Source: Mesoaciditoga sp. (GTDB lineage: Bacteria > Thermotogota > Thermotogae > Mesoaciditogales > Mesoaciditogaceae). Taken from it: a stretch of DNA of 53,390 bases. Below the pieces are notes generated by a model that made no database searches, had not been told where the DNA came from, and was given only the letters and a program-made list of their open reading frames with translations. Positions 17,233-29,421 of the stretch are shown here, piece by piece. Position 1 is the first letter of the stretch. Each line of letters begins with the position of its first letter. Where the stretch lies: positions 1-53,390 of the forward strand of contig WGFY01000032.1 in NCBI GenBank assembly GCA_015491995.1. The letters run 5' to 3'. A program made the translations under genes and the position numbers.

Positions 17233-17260
17233 TTTACATTTTCTCTCTAAGTGATAGAAT
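17233..17260 (+). promoter_or_regulatory. Promoter upstream of udk
   Basis: -35 TTTACA (17233-17238), 16-bp spacer, -10 TAGAAT (17255-17260), 28 bp before ATG 17288. It drives the rightward housekeeping run. Confidence 0.55.
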
Positions 17261-17287
17261 CAATGTGAGCAGAAATGGAGGTGGATC

Positions 17288-17905
17288 ATGTCTACTTTTG
17301 TCGCAATAGCTGGTGGAAGCGGCGCTGGTAAAACAACCGTTGCAAATGAAGTGGTAAGGCACTTTGAAAAAAAAGCGATATGTCTTAACATGGACAGCTA
17401 TTATAAGGATCTTGATGCAGGTGTAGATCCAAGAGAGGTGAATTTCGATGCGCCATCTGCATTTGATTTTGAGCTTTTCTTTAAACACCTTAAAACTTTA
17501 AAAGATGGTAATTCCATAGAAGTACCATCTTACAGTTTCGTAACATACAGGCGTGATTCCTTGAAAACAACACATATTGAGCCTATGAATTTGGTGATAG
17601 TTGAAGGAATTTTGGTACTTTACAAAGATGAGATCAGAAAACTTTTCGATCTTACAATTTACGTAGATGAAGATGCAGATGAAAGGTTGATACGAAGAAT
17701 AGAAAGAGACACAAAAGAGCGAGGAAGATCGATCGAATCCATAATATCTCAATACAGAAAGTTCGTCGCGCCAGCTTTCAGGAGTTTTATAGAGCCACAG
17801 AAGTACAGCTGCGATATCATTCTTCCACGTGGCGGAGAAAATAAGATAGGGCTTTCAATAATAATGGGAGCCTTAGAGAAAATAATGAGCTTGACTCAAC
17901 GATGA
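17288..17905 (+). CDS. udk: Uridine kinase
   Basis: 205 residues. The P-loop GGSGAGKTT is at 9-17, LNMDSYYKDLD at about 34-44 and NFDAPSAFDFELF at about 54-66, then RRIERDTKERGRS, all typical of the uridine kinase/phosphoribulokinase fold. It phosphorylates uridine and cytidine in pyrimidine salvage in the cytoplasm. GGAGGTGGATC precedes the ATG. First gene of a long co-directional run. Confidence 0.93.
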   Translation: MSTFVAIAGGSGAGKTTVANEVVRHFEKKAICLNMDSYYKDLDAGVDPREVNFDAPSAFDFELFFKHLKTLKDGNSIEVPSYSFVTYRRDSLKTTHIEPMNLVIVEGILVLYKDEIRKLFDLTIYVDEDADERLIRRIERDTKERGRSIESIISQYRKFVAPAFRSFIEPQKYSCDIILPRGGENKIGLSIIMGALEKIMSLTQR

Positions 17906-17965
17906 TAAAAGAAAATACTCTCGTGGTAAAATAGTTTGAACAAAGATCAAGGAGATGAGAGTCAA

Positions 17966-19000
17966 TTGATTTCGACGATTACAATGAAATGGGATGGCAA
18001 GTCCTTAGAACTCATAGATCAGAGAAAGCTTCCACTTGTTGAGGAGTACGTCAAATGCGGTACTTCTGATTGCGTGGCACATGCCATAAAAGATATGATA
18101 GTCCGTGGGGCGCCGGCCATAGGAGCATCTGCTGCCTTTGGATATGTACTTGGAGCAATTGAAAACAGATCGAACCTTACGTTAATCGCTATGAAAGAAG
18201 TTAAGCATAAACTCGCCACCACGAGGCCCACCGCTGTTAATCTTTTTTGGGCTTTGGAAAGAATGCATTCGAAGTTTCTCGAACTATATTCTGATAAAAA
18301 TGAGAATGAGGTAATTGAAATCCTTAAAATCGAAGCTGAAAAAATAGCAGAGGAAGATATGGAGATCAACAAGCGCATGGGGAATTTTGGGCAGGAACTC
18401 TTTTCAAATGATGCAACTGTCATCACCCATTGTAACGCTGGCGCACTTGCCACTGTGGATTACGGAACAGCCGTGGGTGTTATTCATGCCGCACTCGATC
18501 ATGGTAAGAAAATTCATGCTTATGTGGATGAAACAAGACCGTACTTACAAGGTGCAAGGTTGACTGCCTGGGAACTGTTAAAATTAGGCGTCGATACGAC
18601 GTTGATATGCGATAACATGGCGGGCTGGGTGATGAAAACTCGGAAAGTGGATGCGATAATCGTCGGCGCTGATAGAATAGCGGCAAATGGTGATACCGCT
18701 AACAAAATAGGTACATATTCGTTAGCACTGATTGCAAAAAAACATGGGGTGAAAGTGTATGTGGCTGCACCTCTTTCCACAATAGACGTTAGCATTCAAG
18801 ACGGTTCAAAGATACCAATAGAAGAACGTTCACATGATGAAGTAACGCAAATTCGTGGTGTAAAAATTGCTCCGGAAAATGTCAAAGTTTACAACCCAGC
18901 TTTTGATGTTACAGATGCAGAGCTCGTTGATGCCATAATAACCGAACGTGGCGTTTTGAGATATCCGTACACGGAATCTATTTCGAAGGTTTTCAAGTGA
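17966..19000 (+). CDS. mtnA: Methylthioribose-1-phosphate isomerase
   Basis: 344 residues from TTG 17966, chosen because AAGGAGATGAG lies 6 nt before it; an in-frame TTG at 17936 has no ribosome binding site. The sequence shows IVRGAPAIGASAAFG, TRPTAVNLFWALERM, THCNAGALATVDYGTA (with the catalytic Cys) and VGADRIAANGDTANKIGTY with the catalytic Asp. It converts 5-methylthioribose 1-phosphate to the ribulose form in methionine salvage. The related eIF2B-like ribose-1,5-bisphosphate isomerase is possible but the motifs fit MtnA better. No other salvage gene is nearby. Confidence 0.92.
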   Translation: MISTITMKWDGKSLELIDQRKLPLVEEYVKCGTSDCVAHAIKDMIVRGAPAIGASAAFGYVLGAIENRSNLTLIAMKEVKHKLATTRPTAVNLFWALERMHSKFLELYSDKNENEVIEILKIEAEKIAEEDMEINKRMGNFGQELFSNDATVITHCNAGALATVDYGTAVGVIHAALDHGKKIHAYVDETRPYLQGARLTAWELLKLGVDTTLICDNMAGWVMKTRKVDAIIVGADRIAANGDTANKIGTYSLALIAKKHGVKVYVAAPLSTIDVSIQDGSKIPIEERSHDEVTQIRGVKIAPENVKVYNPAFDVTDAELVDAIITERGVLRYPYTESISKVFK

Positions 19001-19018
19001 TTTTTAGGGGGTGTTGAT

Positions 19019-19465
19019 TTGCGTGTTAACCCTGCCGGAAACGAGCCTTCACAATCTGTGAACAAAAAAAAGAAAGTCAAGGGTTCGCATGGAAGGTATT
19101 CAAAAGTTGAGGAAAAAGGTTTTGCCGATTTCATGGAAGAAGAAGATGAAAAAGATATAAACGCCTTGATGGACGATATTTTGGAAGGAGGAAATGCCTT
19201 CTCGAGATCTCCATCACAAGAGAATTTTGAGAATTACAAGAACAAAATAAAAATCTTCCTGAAGCTGATAGAAAAAAGGTTGTACAAGATCAACGAATTG
19301 AATTCGATAGAAGGTAGGAGAGCAAAACTTTATTTTGTAGTTGAAAAGGTGAATTCCGAGTTGGATGAAATCTCTAAAAAAATTTTTGAAACGGAGAGAA
19401 CAACGATTTATTTTGCATCAAAAATTGGCGAAATAAACGGGTTGTTGATGGATATTTACGTATGA
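19019..19465 (+). CDS. yaaR: YaaR family protein (DUF327)
   Basis: 148 residues, basic and disordered at the N terminus (NKKKKVKGSHGRYSKVEEKG), then a helical domain (FENYKNKIKIFLKLIEKRLY, KLYFVVEKVNSELDEISKKI) that matches DUF327/YaaR. Its function is not established. It is followed by holB-like and ricT genes, overlapping by 4 bp, the same order as in Bacillus. TTG start behind AGGGGGTG. Confidence 0.75.
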   Translation: MRVNPAGNEPSQSVNKKKKVKGSHGRYSKVEEKGFADFMEEEDEKDINALMDDILEGGNAFSRSPSQENFENYKNKIKIFLKLIEKRLYKINELNSIEGRRAKLYFVVEKVNSELDEISKKIFETERTTIYFASKIGEINGLLMDIYV

Positions 19466-20439
19466 AAGAAAAACTCAGCGATGCGGTGGAAAAAATCTCA
19501 AGAATGGTGGGCACACACTCTGCGACAAGGTTGATGCTGAAATCCAACAGTGGTATCGTGAAGTCGAGATTCATGGAACTGTTTCTTGAAAGCATTGAAG
19601 GAAAAGAAATCCCTTATGATGTGGTGTGGATGAATCGTGATGGAGAAAGTATAGGCATAGATAAGGCAAGGGCAATAAAAAACTTTTTGGCATATCATCC
19701 GTCATTCGCAAAGCATAAATATGTTGTAGCCAGCGAGATAGGGAATGCCACTCCTGAAGCGCTTTCCACTCTTTTAAAAGTTACCGAGGAACCACCAAAG
19801 TTTGCTATTTTTATATTTTTCACGTCAAATCCATCCAGCGTCATAGACACCATCAGGAGTCGCTTTACGCTTTTATCATTGAATATAGATCCGATGTCTC
19901 TTGTCTCAAATGGAGTGTCTCAAAAATTAAACGATGATCTTGTCAAAACTTTAATGCAATTATCTCCAAGTGCTGCTGTTTATATTTCTGAACACCCTGA
20001 ACAGATCGAAAAAATGCTGGATGGATTGAAAAACATGGAATCCATCATGAAAGCAATTACCGACGAGATTTCTAACGGAGAATACCCGAGTTTTGTTCTT
20101 TCTCTTATGGCGGAACATTTGCTTTTGTCAATTGAAAAAAGAGATATAACAAAAGTTTTTCAAAGATTGAGGAACGTTATGAATTCAGATAACTCTTCAA
20201 AGGTTTTAAAATCTTTCCTTGGTGCGGCTCTTCTGATAATCGAGGATGTCCTTGTTCTAAGAAATACCGCTTATTGGAAAGGGATTAAAAGAAAGTCTTA
20301 CATTCCAAAATATATAGGAATGAAAGCACCAAAACAAGAATTGTTCGATTGGATGTTGAAGATGTACAAGGCCCGAGCAGATGTGGATATTTCGCTTTTT
20401 TTGCTGATATCCGAATTTGTTCTTCTTAAAGGGAAGTGA
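19462..20439 (+). CDS. holB: DNA polymerase III delta' subunit-like clamp-loader protein
   Basis: 325 residues. The region around residues 60-140 (KHKYVVASEIGNATPEALST, LLKVTEEPPKFAIFIFFTSN, VIDTIRSRFTLLSL) is the AAA+ core of HolB/DnaX proteins, including the SRF-type sensor segment. No Walker A motif is visible at the N terminus, as expected for delta', which does not need to hydrolyse ATP. The rest is diverged helical sequence. It overlaps yaaR by 4 bp and lies directly before ricT, a position held by holB in Firmicutes. It would help load the sliding clamp. Confidence 0.8.
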   Translation: MKEKLSDAVEKISRMVGTHSATRLMLKSNSGIVKSRFMELFLESIEGKEIPYDVVWMNRDGESIGIDKARAIKNFLAYHPSFAKHKYVVASEIGNATPEALSTLLKVTEEPPKFAIFIFFTSNPSSVIDTIRSRFTLLSLNIDPMSLVSNGVSQKLNDDLVKTLMQLSPSAAVYISEHPEQIEKMLDGLKNMESIMKAITDEISNGEYPSFVLSLMAEHLLLSIEKRDITKVFQRLRNVMNSDNSSKVLKSFLGAALLIIEDVLVLRNTAYWKGIKRKSYIPKYIGMKAPKQELFDWMLKMYKARADVDISLFLLISEFVLLKGK

Positions 20440-20444
20440 TTTTG

Positions 20445-22351
<1,907 letters not shown>

Positions 22352-22440
22352 ATCAGCACTCTATCACGATCGTTCAATTTTTAAGTGACATGGAAGAAAG
22401 CAATTGTTTGATTTCTCGTATTTAAAGTGGAGGCGATTTT

Positions 22441-23448
22441 GTGAACAAAGAAGAGGTAATGGAAATACTTTCAACGATAAGATATCCTGGATATTCCAAG
22501 AGCCTGACGGATTTCAAAGTTGTGAAGTCTGTGGAAGTAAAAGACGGCATGGTTGAATTGATTTTAAACCTCGGAACGACGGATGATAAAAAGAGACGAA
22601 TTGTATACGATGAAATAAGGGAAAAATTTGGAGAGAAGGAAATGAAGGTTAACATCTCCACGGTTCAGGAAAAAGGAACAACCGTTGAACAAAAACATTA
22701 TGTTCCAAGTGCAAAGAAAAGAATAGCCGTTTTAAGTGCCAAAGGGGGTGTTGGGAAGAGCACCTTTTCGGTAGCCCTCTCAATAGCACTCAGACAGCGC
22801 AAACACACCGTTGGGCTTTTTGATGCGGATGTTCATGGACCAGATGTGCCAAGAATGTTGGGAATACGCGAGCCAGCTCGTTCTGACAAAGAAAAAAACA
22901 AAATAATTCCAAATGAAAAGAACGGAATATATTCCATGTCTTTAGGCTACGTCGTGGATCCAGAAACCCCTGTTATATGGAAAGGAGCAATGGTGACCAA
23001 GGCGATAGTCGAATTGCTTCAATTTACAGATTGGCCTGAGATGGATTACTTTGTCGTGGATTTACCGCCAGGAACAGGAGATGCGGCTTTGACGATCAAT
23101 CAAAATATGGATCTCGACGGGGCAATAATAATCACAACACCGAACAAGTTGGCAATAGCCGATGCAGCGCGTGCCGTGTCCTATTACAATCAACTTGGGA
23201 CAAAAATTATAGGGTTTGTGGAAAATTCCGGATATTTTCTTTGTAACGAATGTGGAAAAAGATCTTATCCATTTGGAAAAACCGATCCAATAGAGATAGA
23301 AACTCAATTCAAAGTTCCGTGTATAGGTGTTTTACCTTTTGAACCAAAGGTTGAAGAGACCTCCGATGAAGGGAACCTCTTCTCAGTAGTCGATACGGAG
23401 TTCTTCAAGGTTATGGATTCGATAGCCGAGAAGATAGAAAACAGTTAA
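22441..23448 (+). CDS. apbC: Mrp/ApbC-type P-loop ATPase, iron-sulfur carrier
   Basis: 335 residues. An N-terminal MIP18-like (DUF59) domain covers residues 1-75 (EVMEILSTIRYPGYSKSL). The deviant Walker A SAKGGVGKST is at 99-108, then LFDADVHGPDVPRMLG and VDLPPGTGDAALT. The cluster-binding CNEC motif lies in YFLCNECGKRSYPFG near residue 266. It binds and transfers 4Fe-4S clusters. GTG start behind GGAGGCG, 12 bp before proS. Confidence 0.92.
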   Translation: MNKEEVMEILSTIRYPGYSKSLTDFKVVKSVEVKDGMVELILNLGTTDDKKRRIVYDEIREKFGEKEMKVNISTVQEKGTTVEQKHYVPSAKKRIAVLSAKGGVGKSTFSVALSIALRQRKHTVGLFDADVHGPDVPRMLGIREPARSDKEKNKIIPNEKNGIYSMSLGYVVDPETPVIWKGAMVTKAIVELLQFTDWPEMDYFVVDLPPGTGDAALTINQNMDLDGAIIITTPNKLAIADAARAVSYYNQLGTKIIGFVENSGYFLCNECGKRSYPFGKTDPIEIETQFKVPCIGVLPFEPKVEETSDEGNLFSVVDTEFFKVMDSIAEKIENS

Positions 23449-23459
23449 GGGAGTGAAGT

Positions 23460-25181
23460 GTGTTGCTTTGGTCAAAATTTTATTCTCCCACTCTTAAAGA
23501 AGTTCCATCCGATGCGGAGTTGAAAAGTCATGAATTGTTGGTGCGAGGAGGATTCATCAGAAAAGCCGCTGCTGGAGTTTATTCTTATCTTCCACTGGGT
23601 TTTAGAGTTCTTGAAAAAGTGACGAAGATCGTTCGCGAAGAGATGGATGCGATAGGAGCTCAAGAGCTACTCATGCCGATAATGCAACCGTCTGATATTT
23701 GGAAGGTAACCGGTCGCTGGGAAGATTACGGCCCTGAGATGATGAAATTCAAAGACAGAAATAAACGTGAATTCACGCTCGGCCCAACTCATGAAGAGAT
23801 GGTCACGACACTGATAAAAGGTGAATTGAAGTCGTACAAGCAACTTCCAGTTATCCTCTATCAGATAAACACCAAATACAGAGATGAGATTAGACCAAGG
23901 TTTGGTCTTCTACGAGGTCGTGAGTTTATAATGAAAGATGCGTACAGCTTTCACGCCACGAATAATTCTTTAGATCAAACTTACCAAGATATGTACGAAG
24001 CTTACTCTAAAATATGTGAGCGCATGGATTTAAAGTTCTTTGCCGTCGAAGCTGACACCGGTGCCATTGGAGGCAACAATTCGCACGAATTCACCATTCT
24101 TGCCGAAAACGGTGAATCGAACATACTTTATTGCGATCATTGTAATTACGCCGCTACCGATGAGAAGGCTGAATATCTTCCAAATTACGGGGAATCTAAG
24201 GAAAAAGAGAAACCATATGAGCTTGTCAAAACATCAAATGTACGGACTGTCGAAGAGCTTTCAATTTTTTTGAATGTGAGTAAATCGAAGATAGTGAAAA
24301 CGATGGTTTACACTGGAAGAAATGGCATTTTCATGGTTCTCATAAGAGGAGACCTTGAGATCAACGAAGCCAAATTAAAAGCATACTTCAAAGATCAAAC
24401 AATACGAAAAGCTTTACCAGAAGAGGTCATGGAGACGTTCAAAGTGCAAACCGGTTATCTTGGACCGATCGGGGCAAAATGCACTTTAATTTCTGACTTG
24501 TCTGTAAAAAAAATGCGTAACTTTGTCATTGGAGGAATGAAAAAGGAGTATCATTACATCAACGTCAATCACGAAAGAGATTTTGAAGTTTCCAAGTGGA
24601 TCGATGTGAAGAAAGTTGTATCTGGAGATCCTTGTCCGAAGTGTGGTAAGGCCTTGAAAATGAAAAAAGGTATCGAGGTGGGGCAAGTGTTCAAACTTGG
24701 GACAAAGTATTCGAAAAAATTAGATGCCCTATACGTTGACGCTGATGGATCTAGAAAGCCCTTTATCATGGGATGTTATGGATGGGGCATAAGTCGAACG
24801 TTGGCAGCCGTTGTAGAACAATTTCATGACGAGTATGGGATCGTTTGGCCAAGATCAATAGCACCTTTTGAAGTTGTTGTAACAGTCGTGAACAGTACAA
24901 ATTCAAAACAGCTTGAAGTAGGCACGCAAATTCATGACGCATTAGAAGGTGAAAGCATCGAAACACTTCTTGACGATAGGGAAGTATCTGGGGGATTCAA
25001 ATTCAAGGATGCAGATCTCATTGGAATGCCTTTAAGAATAACGGTTGGAAGAGCTCTTAAAGATGGAAAAGTTGAGATGAAATTAAGGAGCTCAGAAGAT
25101 GTCATGAAAGTCGATATCTTGGATGGCTACGAACAGATTGTTAGAAGAGCGAAGGAAATGCTTGACACTTACAGGCCATGA
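23460..25181 (+). CDS. proS: Prolyl-tRNA synthetase, bacterial type
   Basis: 573 residues with the bacterial-type order: class II motif 2 and 3 core, an inserted YbaK-like editing domain (about 230-390), and a C-terminal anticodon-binding domain. [20 protein letters not shown] and [12 protein letters not shown] are the class II signatures. A CPKCGKA zinc-like pair lies near residue 395. It charges tRNA-Pro in the cytoplasm. The start is GTG 23460 or the TTG directly after it, both behind AAGGGAG. Confidence 0.97.
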   Translation: MLLWSKFYSPTLKEVPSDAELKSHELLVRGGFIRKAAAGVYSYLPLGFRVLEKVTKIVREEMDAIGAQELLMPIMQPSDIWKVTGRWEDYGPEMMKFKDRNKREFTLGPTHEEMVTTLIKGELKSYKQLPVILYQINTKYRDEIRPRFGLLRGREFIMKDAYSFHATNNSLDQTYQDMYEAYSKICERMDLKFFAVEADTGAIGGNNSHEFTILAENGESNILYCDHCNYAATDEKAEYLPNYGESKEKEKPYELVKTSNVRTVEELSIFLNVSKSKIVKTMVYTGRNGIFMVLIRGDLEINEAKLKAYFKDQTIRKALPEEVMETFKVQTGYLGPIGAKCTLISDLSVKKMRNFVIGGMKKEYHYINVNHERDFEVSKWIDVKKVVSGDPCPKCGKALKMKKGIEVGQVFKLGTKYSKKLDALYVDADGSRKPFIMGCYGWGISRTLAAVVEQFHDEYGIVWPRSIAPFEVVVTVVNSTNSKQLEVGTQIHDALEGESIETLLDDREVSGGFKFKDADLIGMPLRITVGRALKDGKVEMKLRSSEDVMKVDILDGYEQIVRRAKEMLDTYRP

Positions 25182-26521
25182 CCAAAGTTAAAAAAATTTT
25201 CGACATTCTTAACCGTATTTCACCGGAATATTTGTTGTTGGGTGCCTTTGCAGTGTTGATTGGGATAGGTACCGTGCTTTTGATGATTCCAATATCAACA
25301 ACACATGGAATAACGCCTGTCAATGCGCTTTTTACGTCTACATCTGCTTCGTGTGTCACAGGTCTTATAGTGGTAAACACACCAAATGCTTTTACATTTT
25401 TTGGGCAGTTGGTGATTCTCATACTCATTCAAGTTGGTGGGCTTGGCATCATGACTCTTACCACTTTTTTTGCGCTGATTTCAGGAAGGAAAATAACGCT
25501 TAGGGACAGAATAGTCGCGGCCAGTAGCTTAAATGTGAACAGATATGGTGGAATTTTGAGATTGATCATAGCCGTGATAAGATATACTTTTCTCATAGAA
25601 ACCAGTGGCGCCATGATACTTTTTTTTAGATTTTACCAATATTTTCCAAACAGACCGCTGTACGCATTGTGGCAGTCAATATTTCATTCAGTTTCTGCAT
25701 TTTGTAATGCCGGTTTTTCGCTCTTTTCAAACAATCTTGAGAATTTTGCTGGCGATCCTTTGATCAACATTACCATAATGGCATTGATAATATTAGGTGG
25801 ATTGGGATTTGCCGTTATTTCAGAAATAGAATTTAACAAGCTAAGGTGGCACGGCATGACGTTGAATACGAAGATCGTGCTATCCACAACGGCTTTACTG
25901 ATTCTTTCAGGATTTTCGATACTTTTCATTGTAAATTATTCCTATTTCCGTAACAAAATGAATTTGGGGAATATAGCCTGGGTAAGTATTTTCCAAGCTG
26001 TTACACCGAGAACTGCAGGCTTTGACACTTATCCAATTGCAAACTTACCTATTTCCGCACAACTTATAATAATTTTTCTCATGTTCGTGGGAGGCTCGCC
26101 TGGATCAACGGCTGGTGGAATAAAAACGACGACATTTGCCACTTTGCTTTTAAGAACTGTTGGATTTTTTCGTGGAAAAGATGAAGTTGCTTTTTTGGGG
26201 AAAAAGATATCACGTGTTTCATTCAGGAAAAGCGTTGCCGTGCTTTTTCTCAGTATGCTGGTACTTTTTGTTGGCTTGTTCACGCTTGGCATTACAGATC
26301 CTAACTTGCCGTTTAAATCGTTACTGTTCGAAGTTTTCAGTGCTTTTGGTACAGTGGGTCTTGATCTTGGCATAACGTCAAAACTGAGTTTTGGTGGAAA
26401 AATGACGATCATATTGATGATGTACATTGGTAGAATGGGAGTCATCGCGGTTTTTGCCACATTCCTAAAAAAGAAAATGGCTCTATATTCTTACCCAACT
26501 GAAGATATCGTTATTGGATGA
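25178..26521 (+). CDS. ktrB: TrkH/KtrB-type potassium transporter
   Basis: 447 residues with the four M1-P-M2 repeats of the superfamily. Filter segments include [47 protein letters not shown] and [17 protein letters not shown], each with a conserved Gly. Length fits KtrB more than TrkH. Its RCK partner ktrA follows 12 bp later. Together they import K+ across the cytoplasmic membrane. It overlaps proS by 4 bp. Confidence 0.93.
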   Translation: MTKVKKIFDILNRISPEYLLLGAFAVLIGIGTVLLMIPISTTHGITPVNALFTSTSASCVTGLIVVNTPNAFTFFGQLVILILIQVGGLGIMTLTTFFALISGRKITLRDRIVAASSLNVNRYGGILRLIIAVIRYTFLIETSGAMILFFRFYQYFPNRPLYALWQSIFHSVSAFCNAGFSLFSNNLENFAGDPLINITIMALIILGGLGFAVISEIEFNKLRWHGMTLNTKIVLSTTALLILSGFSILFIVNYSYFRNKMNLGNIAWVSIFQAVTPRTAGFDTYPIANLPISAQLIIIFLMFVGGSPGSTAGGIKTTTFATLLLRTVGFFRGKDEVAFLGKKISRVSFRKSVAVLFLSMLVLFVGLFTLGITDPNLPFKSLLFEVFSAFGTVGLDLGITSKLSFGGKMTIILMMYIGRMGVIAVFATFLKKKMALYSYPTEDIVIG

Positions 26522-26533
26522 GGGAGGTTTTAT

Positions 26534-27199
26534 ATGTCAAAACAGTACGTTGTTGTGGGCTTGGGAGAGTTTGGTAAAAATTTGGCCAAAGCACTTCAAA
26601 ATGTTGGAAAAGAAGTGTTAGCCATAGACAATTCAGATACCATTGTTCAAAATATTTCTTCTGATTTGACGTATGTTGTCAAAGCCGACGCCACATCCCA
26701 AGAAGCTCTCGAAGCTTTAGGGGTTAAAAATTTTGATGTTGCCATAGTAAGTGTTGGAGGAAAAGATGTTCAGGCTTCTATCTTGATAAGTCTTATACTT
26801 AAAGACATGAAAATACCGAAAATAGTGGCCAGGGCAAGCAGCGAACTTCATGGTAGAGTTTTGGAAAAAATAGGGGTTAACTTGGTTGTTTATCCAGAAA
26901 AAGAAATGGCGATAAACCTTGCCAACAAGCTCTCCATGCCCAACGTCTTGGAAAAAGCACCTGTTGCTGGGAATTACAAAATATACGAGATTAAAACCCC
27001 TAAAAAATTCCATGGCAAGACGTTAAAAGATTTACAACTCAACAAACATTATGAGATGACTGTAATGCTTGTAAAAGAAGAAAATACGATAAAATTTCCT
27101 TCGGCGGATACGGCACTTATTGAGGAAGAAACACTGATAGTGCTCAGTACAGATGAAGGAATGAGAGCTTTTGCGGAGGAGAACAATGGGAATATTTAA
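26534..27199 (+). CDS. ktrA: KtrA/TrkA-type RCK regulatory subunit
   Basis: 221 residues. A Rossmann nucleotide-binding domain (VVGLGEFGKNLAKALQNVGK, then VLAIDNSD and the KADATSQEAL loop) is followed by an RCK_C domain (YKIYEIKTPKKFHGKTLKDL). It forms the cytoplasmic ring that gates the potassium pore with bound ATP/ADP or NAD(H). GGGAGG precedes ATG 26534. Its end overlaps ftsY by 14 bp. Confidence 0.94.
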   Translation: MSKQYVVVGLGEFGKNLAKALQNVGKEVLAIDNSDTIVQNISSDLTYVVKADATSQEALEALGVKNFDVAIVSVGGKDVQASILISLILKDMKIPKIVARASSELHGRVLEKIGVNLVVYPEKEMAINLANKLSMPNVLEKAPVAGNYKIYEIKTPKKFHGKTLKDLQLNKHYEMTVMLVKEENTIKFPSADTALIEEETLIVLSTDEGMRAFAEENNGNI

Positions 27200-28064
27200 T
27201 CTTTTTAAAAAAGGTTTAAAGAAAACCAAGGAAGGTTTTTTTGGGCGTGCAATATCCATATTGAAGGGTGGAATAACACCAGAAAAATTGGAAGAAATTC
27301 AAGAATTGTTGCTACTTTCAGATGTTGGACCTGAAACGTCTGATTACATCATCGAAAACTTTAGAAGTTCAAGGGATGATCCGGTGGAGACTTTGAGAAA
27401 CACTTTGCAGGAGCTCTTAGGAAAAGATGAGCGTCTTGAATTTTCCTCAGTTCCACCAACTGTCTACACGCTTGTTGGGGTGAACGGATCCGGAAAGACG
27501 ACAACTGCCGGAAAACTTGCGTGGCGTTTCAAAAACGAAGGAAAACGCGTTTCAATAGCTGCGGCGGATACTTTTAGAGCTGCGGCAATAGAACAACTCA
27601 AAGAGTGGGGAAACCGCGTGAATGCACCGGTTATAGCACATAAAATGGGTGCGGATGCGGGCGCGGTTGCTTACGATGCCCTTAATCATGCCATATCCAA
27701 CAAAATCGATGTGGTGATAGTCGATACGGCTGGACGCCTTCATACAAAAAGCAACCTCATGAGAGAACTTGAAAAGGTGCACAAAGTTATCAAAAAACTC
27801 GATGAAAATCAACCAACTGAAGTGCTACTCGTTTTGGATGCTACAATAGGACAAAACGCCATACAACAGGCACGTGTTTTTGATAAAAGCGTGGGAATAA
27901 CTGGAATAGTGCTTACAAAACTTGACGGGACTTCAAAAGGCGGGATGATCTTCTCGATAAAAAAAGAGTTATCGATACCGGTGAAACTGATCGGAATAGG
28001 TGAAAATATGCAGGATCTAAAAGATTTCAACGCATCTGATTTTGTGGATGCCGTTTTGGAGTGA
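27186..28064 (+). CDS. ftsY: Signal recognition particle receptor FtsY
   Basis: 292 residues from ATG 27186; an upstream in-frame start at 27171 lacks spacing to a binding site, whereas GAGGAGAACA precedes 27186. No acidic A domain: the protein opens with MGIFNLFKKGLKKTKEGFF, a membrane-contacting helix, then the N domain and the G domain with GVNGSGKTTTAGKLA, DTFRAAAIEQL, DTAGRLHTKSNLM and TKLDGTSKGG. It docks ribosome-SRP complexes at the membrane. Followed directly by a Regnase-like gene. Confidence 0.96.
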   Translation: MGIFNLFKKGLKKTKEGFFGRAISILKGGITPEKLEEIQELLLLSDVGPETSDYIIENFRSSRDDPVETLRNTLQELLGKDERLEFSSVPPTVYTLVGVNGSGKTTTAGKLAWRFKNEGKRVSIAAADTFRAAAIEQLKEWGNRVNAPVIAHKMGADAGAVAYDALNHAISNKIDVVIVDTAGRLHTKSNLMRELEKVHKVIKKLDENQPTEVLLVLDATIGQNAIQQARVFDKSVGITGIVLTKLDGTSKGGMIFSIKKELSIPVKLIGIGENMQDLKDFNASDFVDAVLE

Positions 28065-28069
28065 AAGCT

Positions 28070-29068
28070 TTGAGCAAAACCATTAAGGTTTTCATGGATA
28101 GGATGTTATCTGAAGAGGGAGAGAACGCTCTTCACATTGCAAATATCATAAGAAGGTACTCTGAAAGTGGCTGGTCTAAGAAAAAGATGCAAAGGGCTCT
28201 TTCCATGTTATCACCTAATTTGAAAGAGATGGCAAATTTTTTTGACATGGATCCATCCGAAACCGAAAAAATATCCAGAAATACCGGAATTCCGATCTGC
28301 AAAATAACTTTTGTTTCCATGCTTCTAAAACCCAAGCTGTACTTTCCAATGGATGAAAATACCGTTGATATTTCAAAAAAGGAAGGTATATCCACAAACA
28401 GTTACGCATCATTTTTGCAAGGATGGAGAAATTTCATTAAAAGAAATTCACAATACGCCGATGATTTTTTGGACCTTTACATGGTACTTTTCGGAAACGG
28501 AAAAGAGAGTGTCTCAGATAACTCGATAAGTAAGGAACTTGTAGGGCAATTCAAAAAAATTGATATCTTTTCTCTCACAGATAAAAAAGTTGATTATTTC
28601 AGGGATATATACCGTCGGCTTTTACCATCAGACAGAAGAAGAGTTGCAGATTCGATAGTTAATCCATATGTAAAGGGTGTGCTTCTAAGACCGCGTAGTG
28701 AACAACTTGTCGTGGATGGAAGCAATGTGGCAATGGTTAACTTACCGTATCCAGATCTTGATAACATATTCATTGCATTTGAACTTATAGGAAAAATGAA
28801 GAGGGTTCCTTGGCCATTTCGGATGATATTCGATGCCAATTTCATCTACAAATTAAGAGGTTCTCAAAAAAGAATATTTGAAGAAAATTTTCAAAAAGAC
28901 TTTCGCGTTTCATTTCATTCGCCAGCTGACGAAAAAATACTTGAAGCTGCGAGAATAGCTTCATCGTGTATACTGACGAACGATCGCTACCTTGACTATC
29001 CCAAAGTGAATGCGGCAATGTTGAGATTTGATGGAAAACGTGTATGGGAAGATCGAATGCAAGCATAG
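28070..29068 (+). CDS. Regnase/Zc3h12a-like NYN-domain ribonuclease with novel N-terminal region
   Basis: 332 residues from TTG 28070, which sits 8 nt after TTGGAG; an overlapping GTG at 28061 lacks a binding site. The last 120 residues match the PIN-like Zc3h12a nuclease domain: VVDGSNVAM (D216, N219), FRMIFDAN, SPADEKILEAARIASSCILTN (D287) and NDRYLDYP (D305, D309). These acidic residues would bind the catalytic metal. The first 200 residues are helical, basic and unrecognised, without a zinc finger. It follows ftsY within the same transcript and precedes flgB. The function is probably RNA cleavage; the target is unknown. Confidence 0.7.
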   Translation: MSKTIKVFMDRMLSEEGENALHIANIIRRYSESGWSKKKMQRALSMLSPNLKEMANFFDMDPSETEKISRNTGIPICKITFVSMLLKPKLYFPMDENTVDISKKEGISTNSYASFLQGWRNFIKRNSQYADDFLDLYMVLFGNGKESVSDNSISKELVGQFKKIDIFSLTDKKVDYFRDIYRRLLPSDRRRVADSIVNPYVKGVLLRPRSEQLVVDGSNVAMVNLPYPDLDNIFIAFELIGKMKRVPWPFRMIFDANFIYKLRGSQKRIFEENFQKDFRVSFHSPADEKILEAARIASSCILTNDRYLDYPKVNAAMLRFDGKRVWEDRMQA

Positions 29069-29092
29069 AAATATACTTCGGAGGCGAGTTTG

Positions 29093-29413
29093 ATGTTTCA
29101 AAAGATGAATGTACTTGAAAGTGCCATGAACGTGGCGGTCCTTAACGCACAGGTTATATCCAACAACATTGCCAATGCCAGCACGCCAAATTTCAAAGCG
29201 AGTTACGTGATGGCAGAAGTCAAAGATGATCCGGTACGTGTTACGGCAAAAGTTGTAAAAGATCTTTCCACATTCATAAGTAATGATGGAAATAATGTGG
29301 ATGTGAATACTCAAATGGCTCTCTTATCTAAAAACACCATAAGATATGAAGTCTTGACTCAACTTGCCTCTATGAATTTCAAGAGATATACTGATGTTTT
29401 GAAGGGAGTGTGA
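29093..29413 (+). CDS. flgB: Flagellar basal-body rod protein FlgB
   Basis: 106 residues. VAVLNAQVISNNIANASTPNFKA-type sequence is the rod/hook N-terminal signature with NNIANASTPN. ATG 29093 sits 8 nt after GGAGG; a TTG directly before it is less likely. FlgB forms part of the proximal rod with FlgC. First of flgB-flgC-fliE, a common order. It is shorter than E. coli FlgB but typical of compact homologues. Confidence 0.88.
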   Translation: MFQKMNVLESAMNVAVLNAQVISNNIANASTPNFKASYVMAEVKDDPVRVTAKVVKDLSTFISNDGNNVDVNTQMALLSKNTIRYEVLTQLASMNFKRYTDVLKGV

Positions 29414-29421
29414 AGTGAAAT

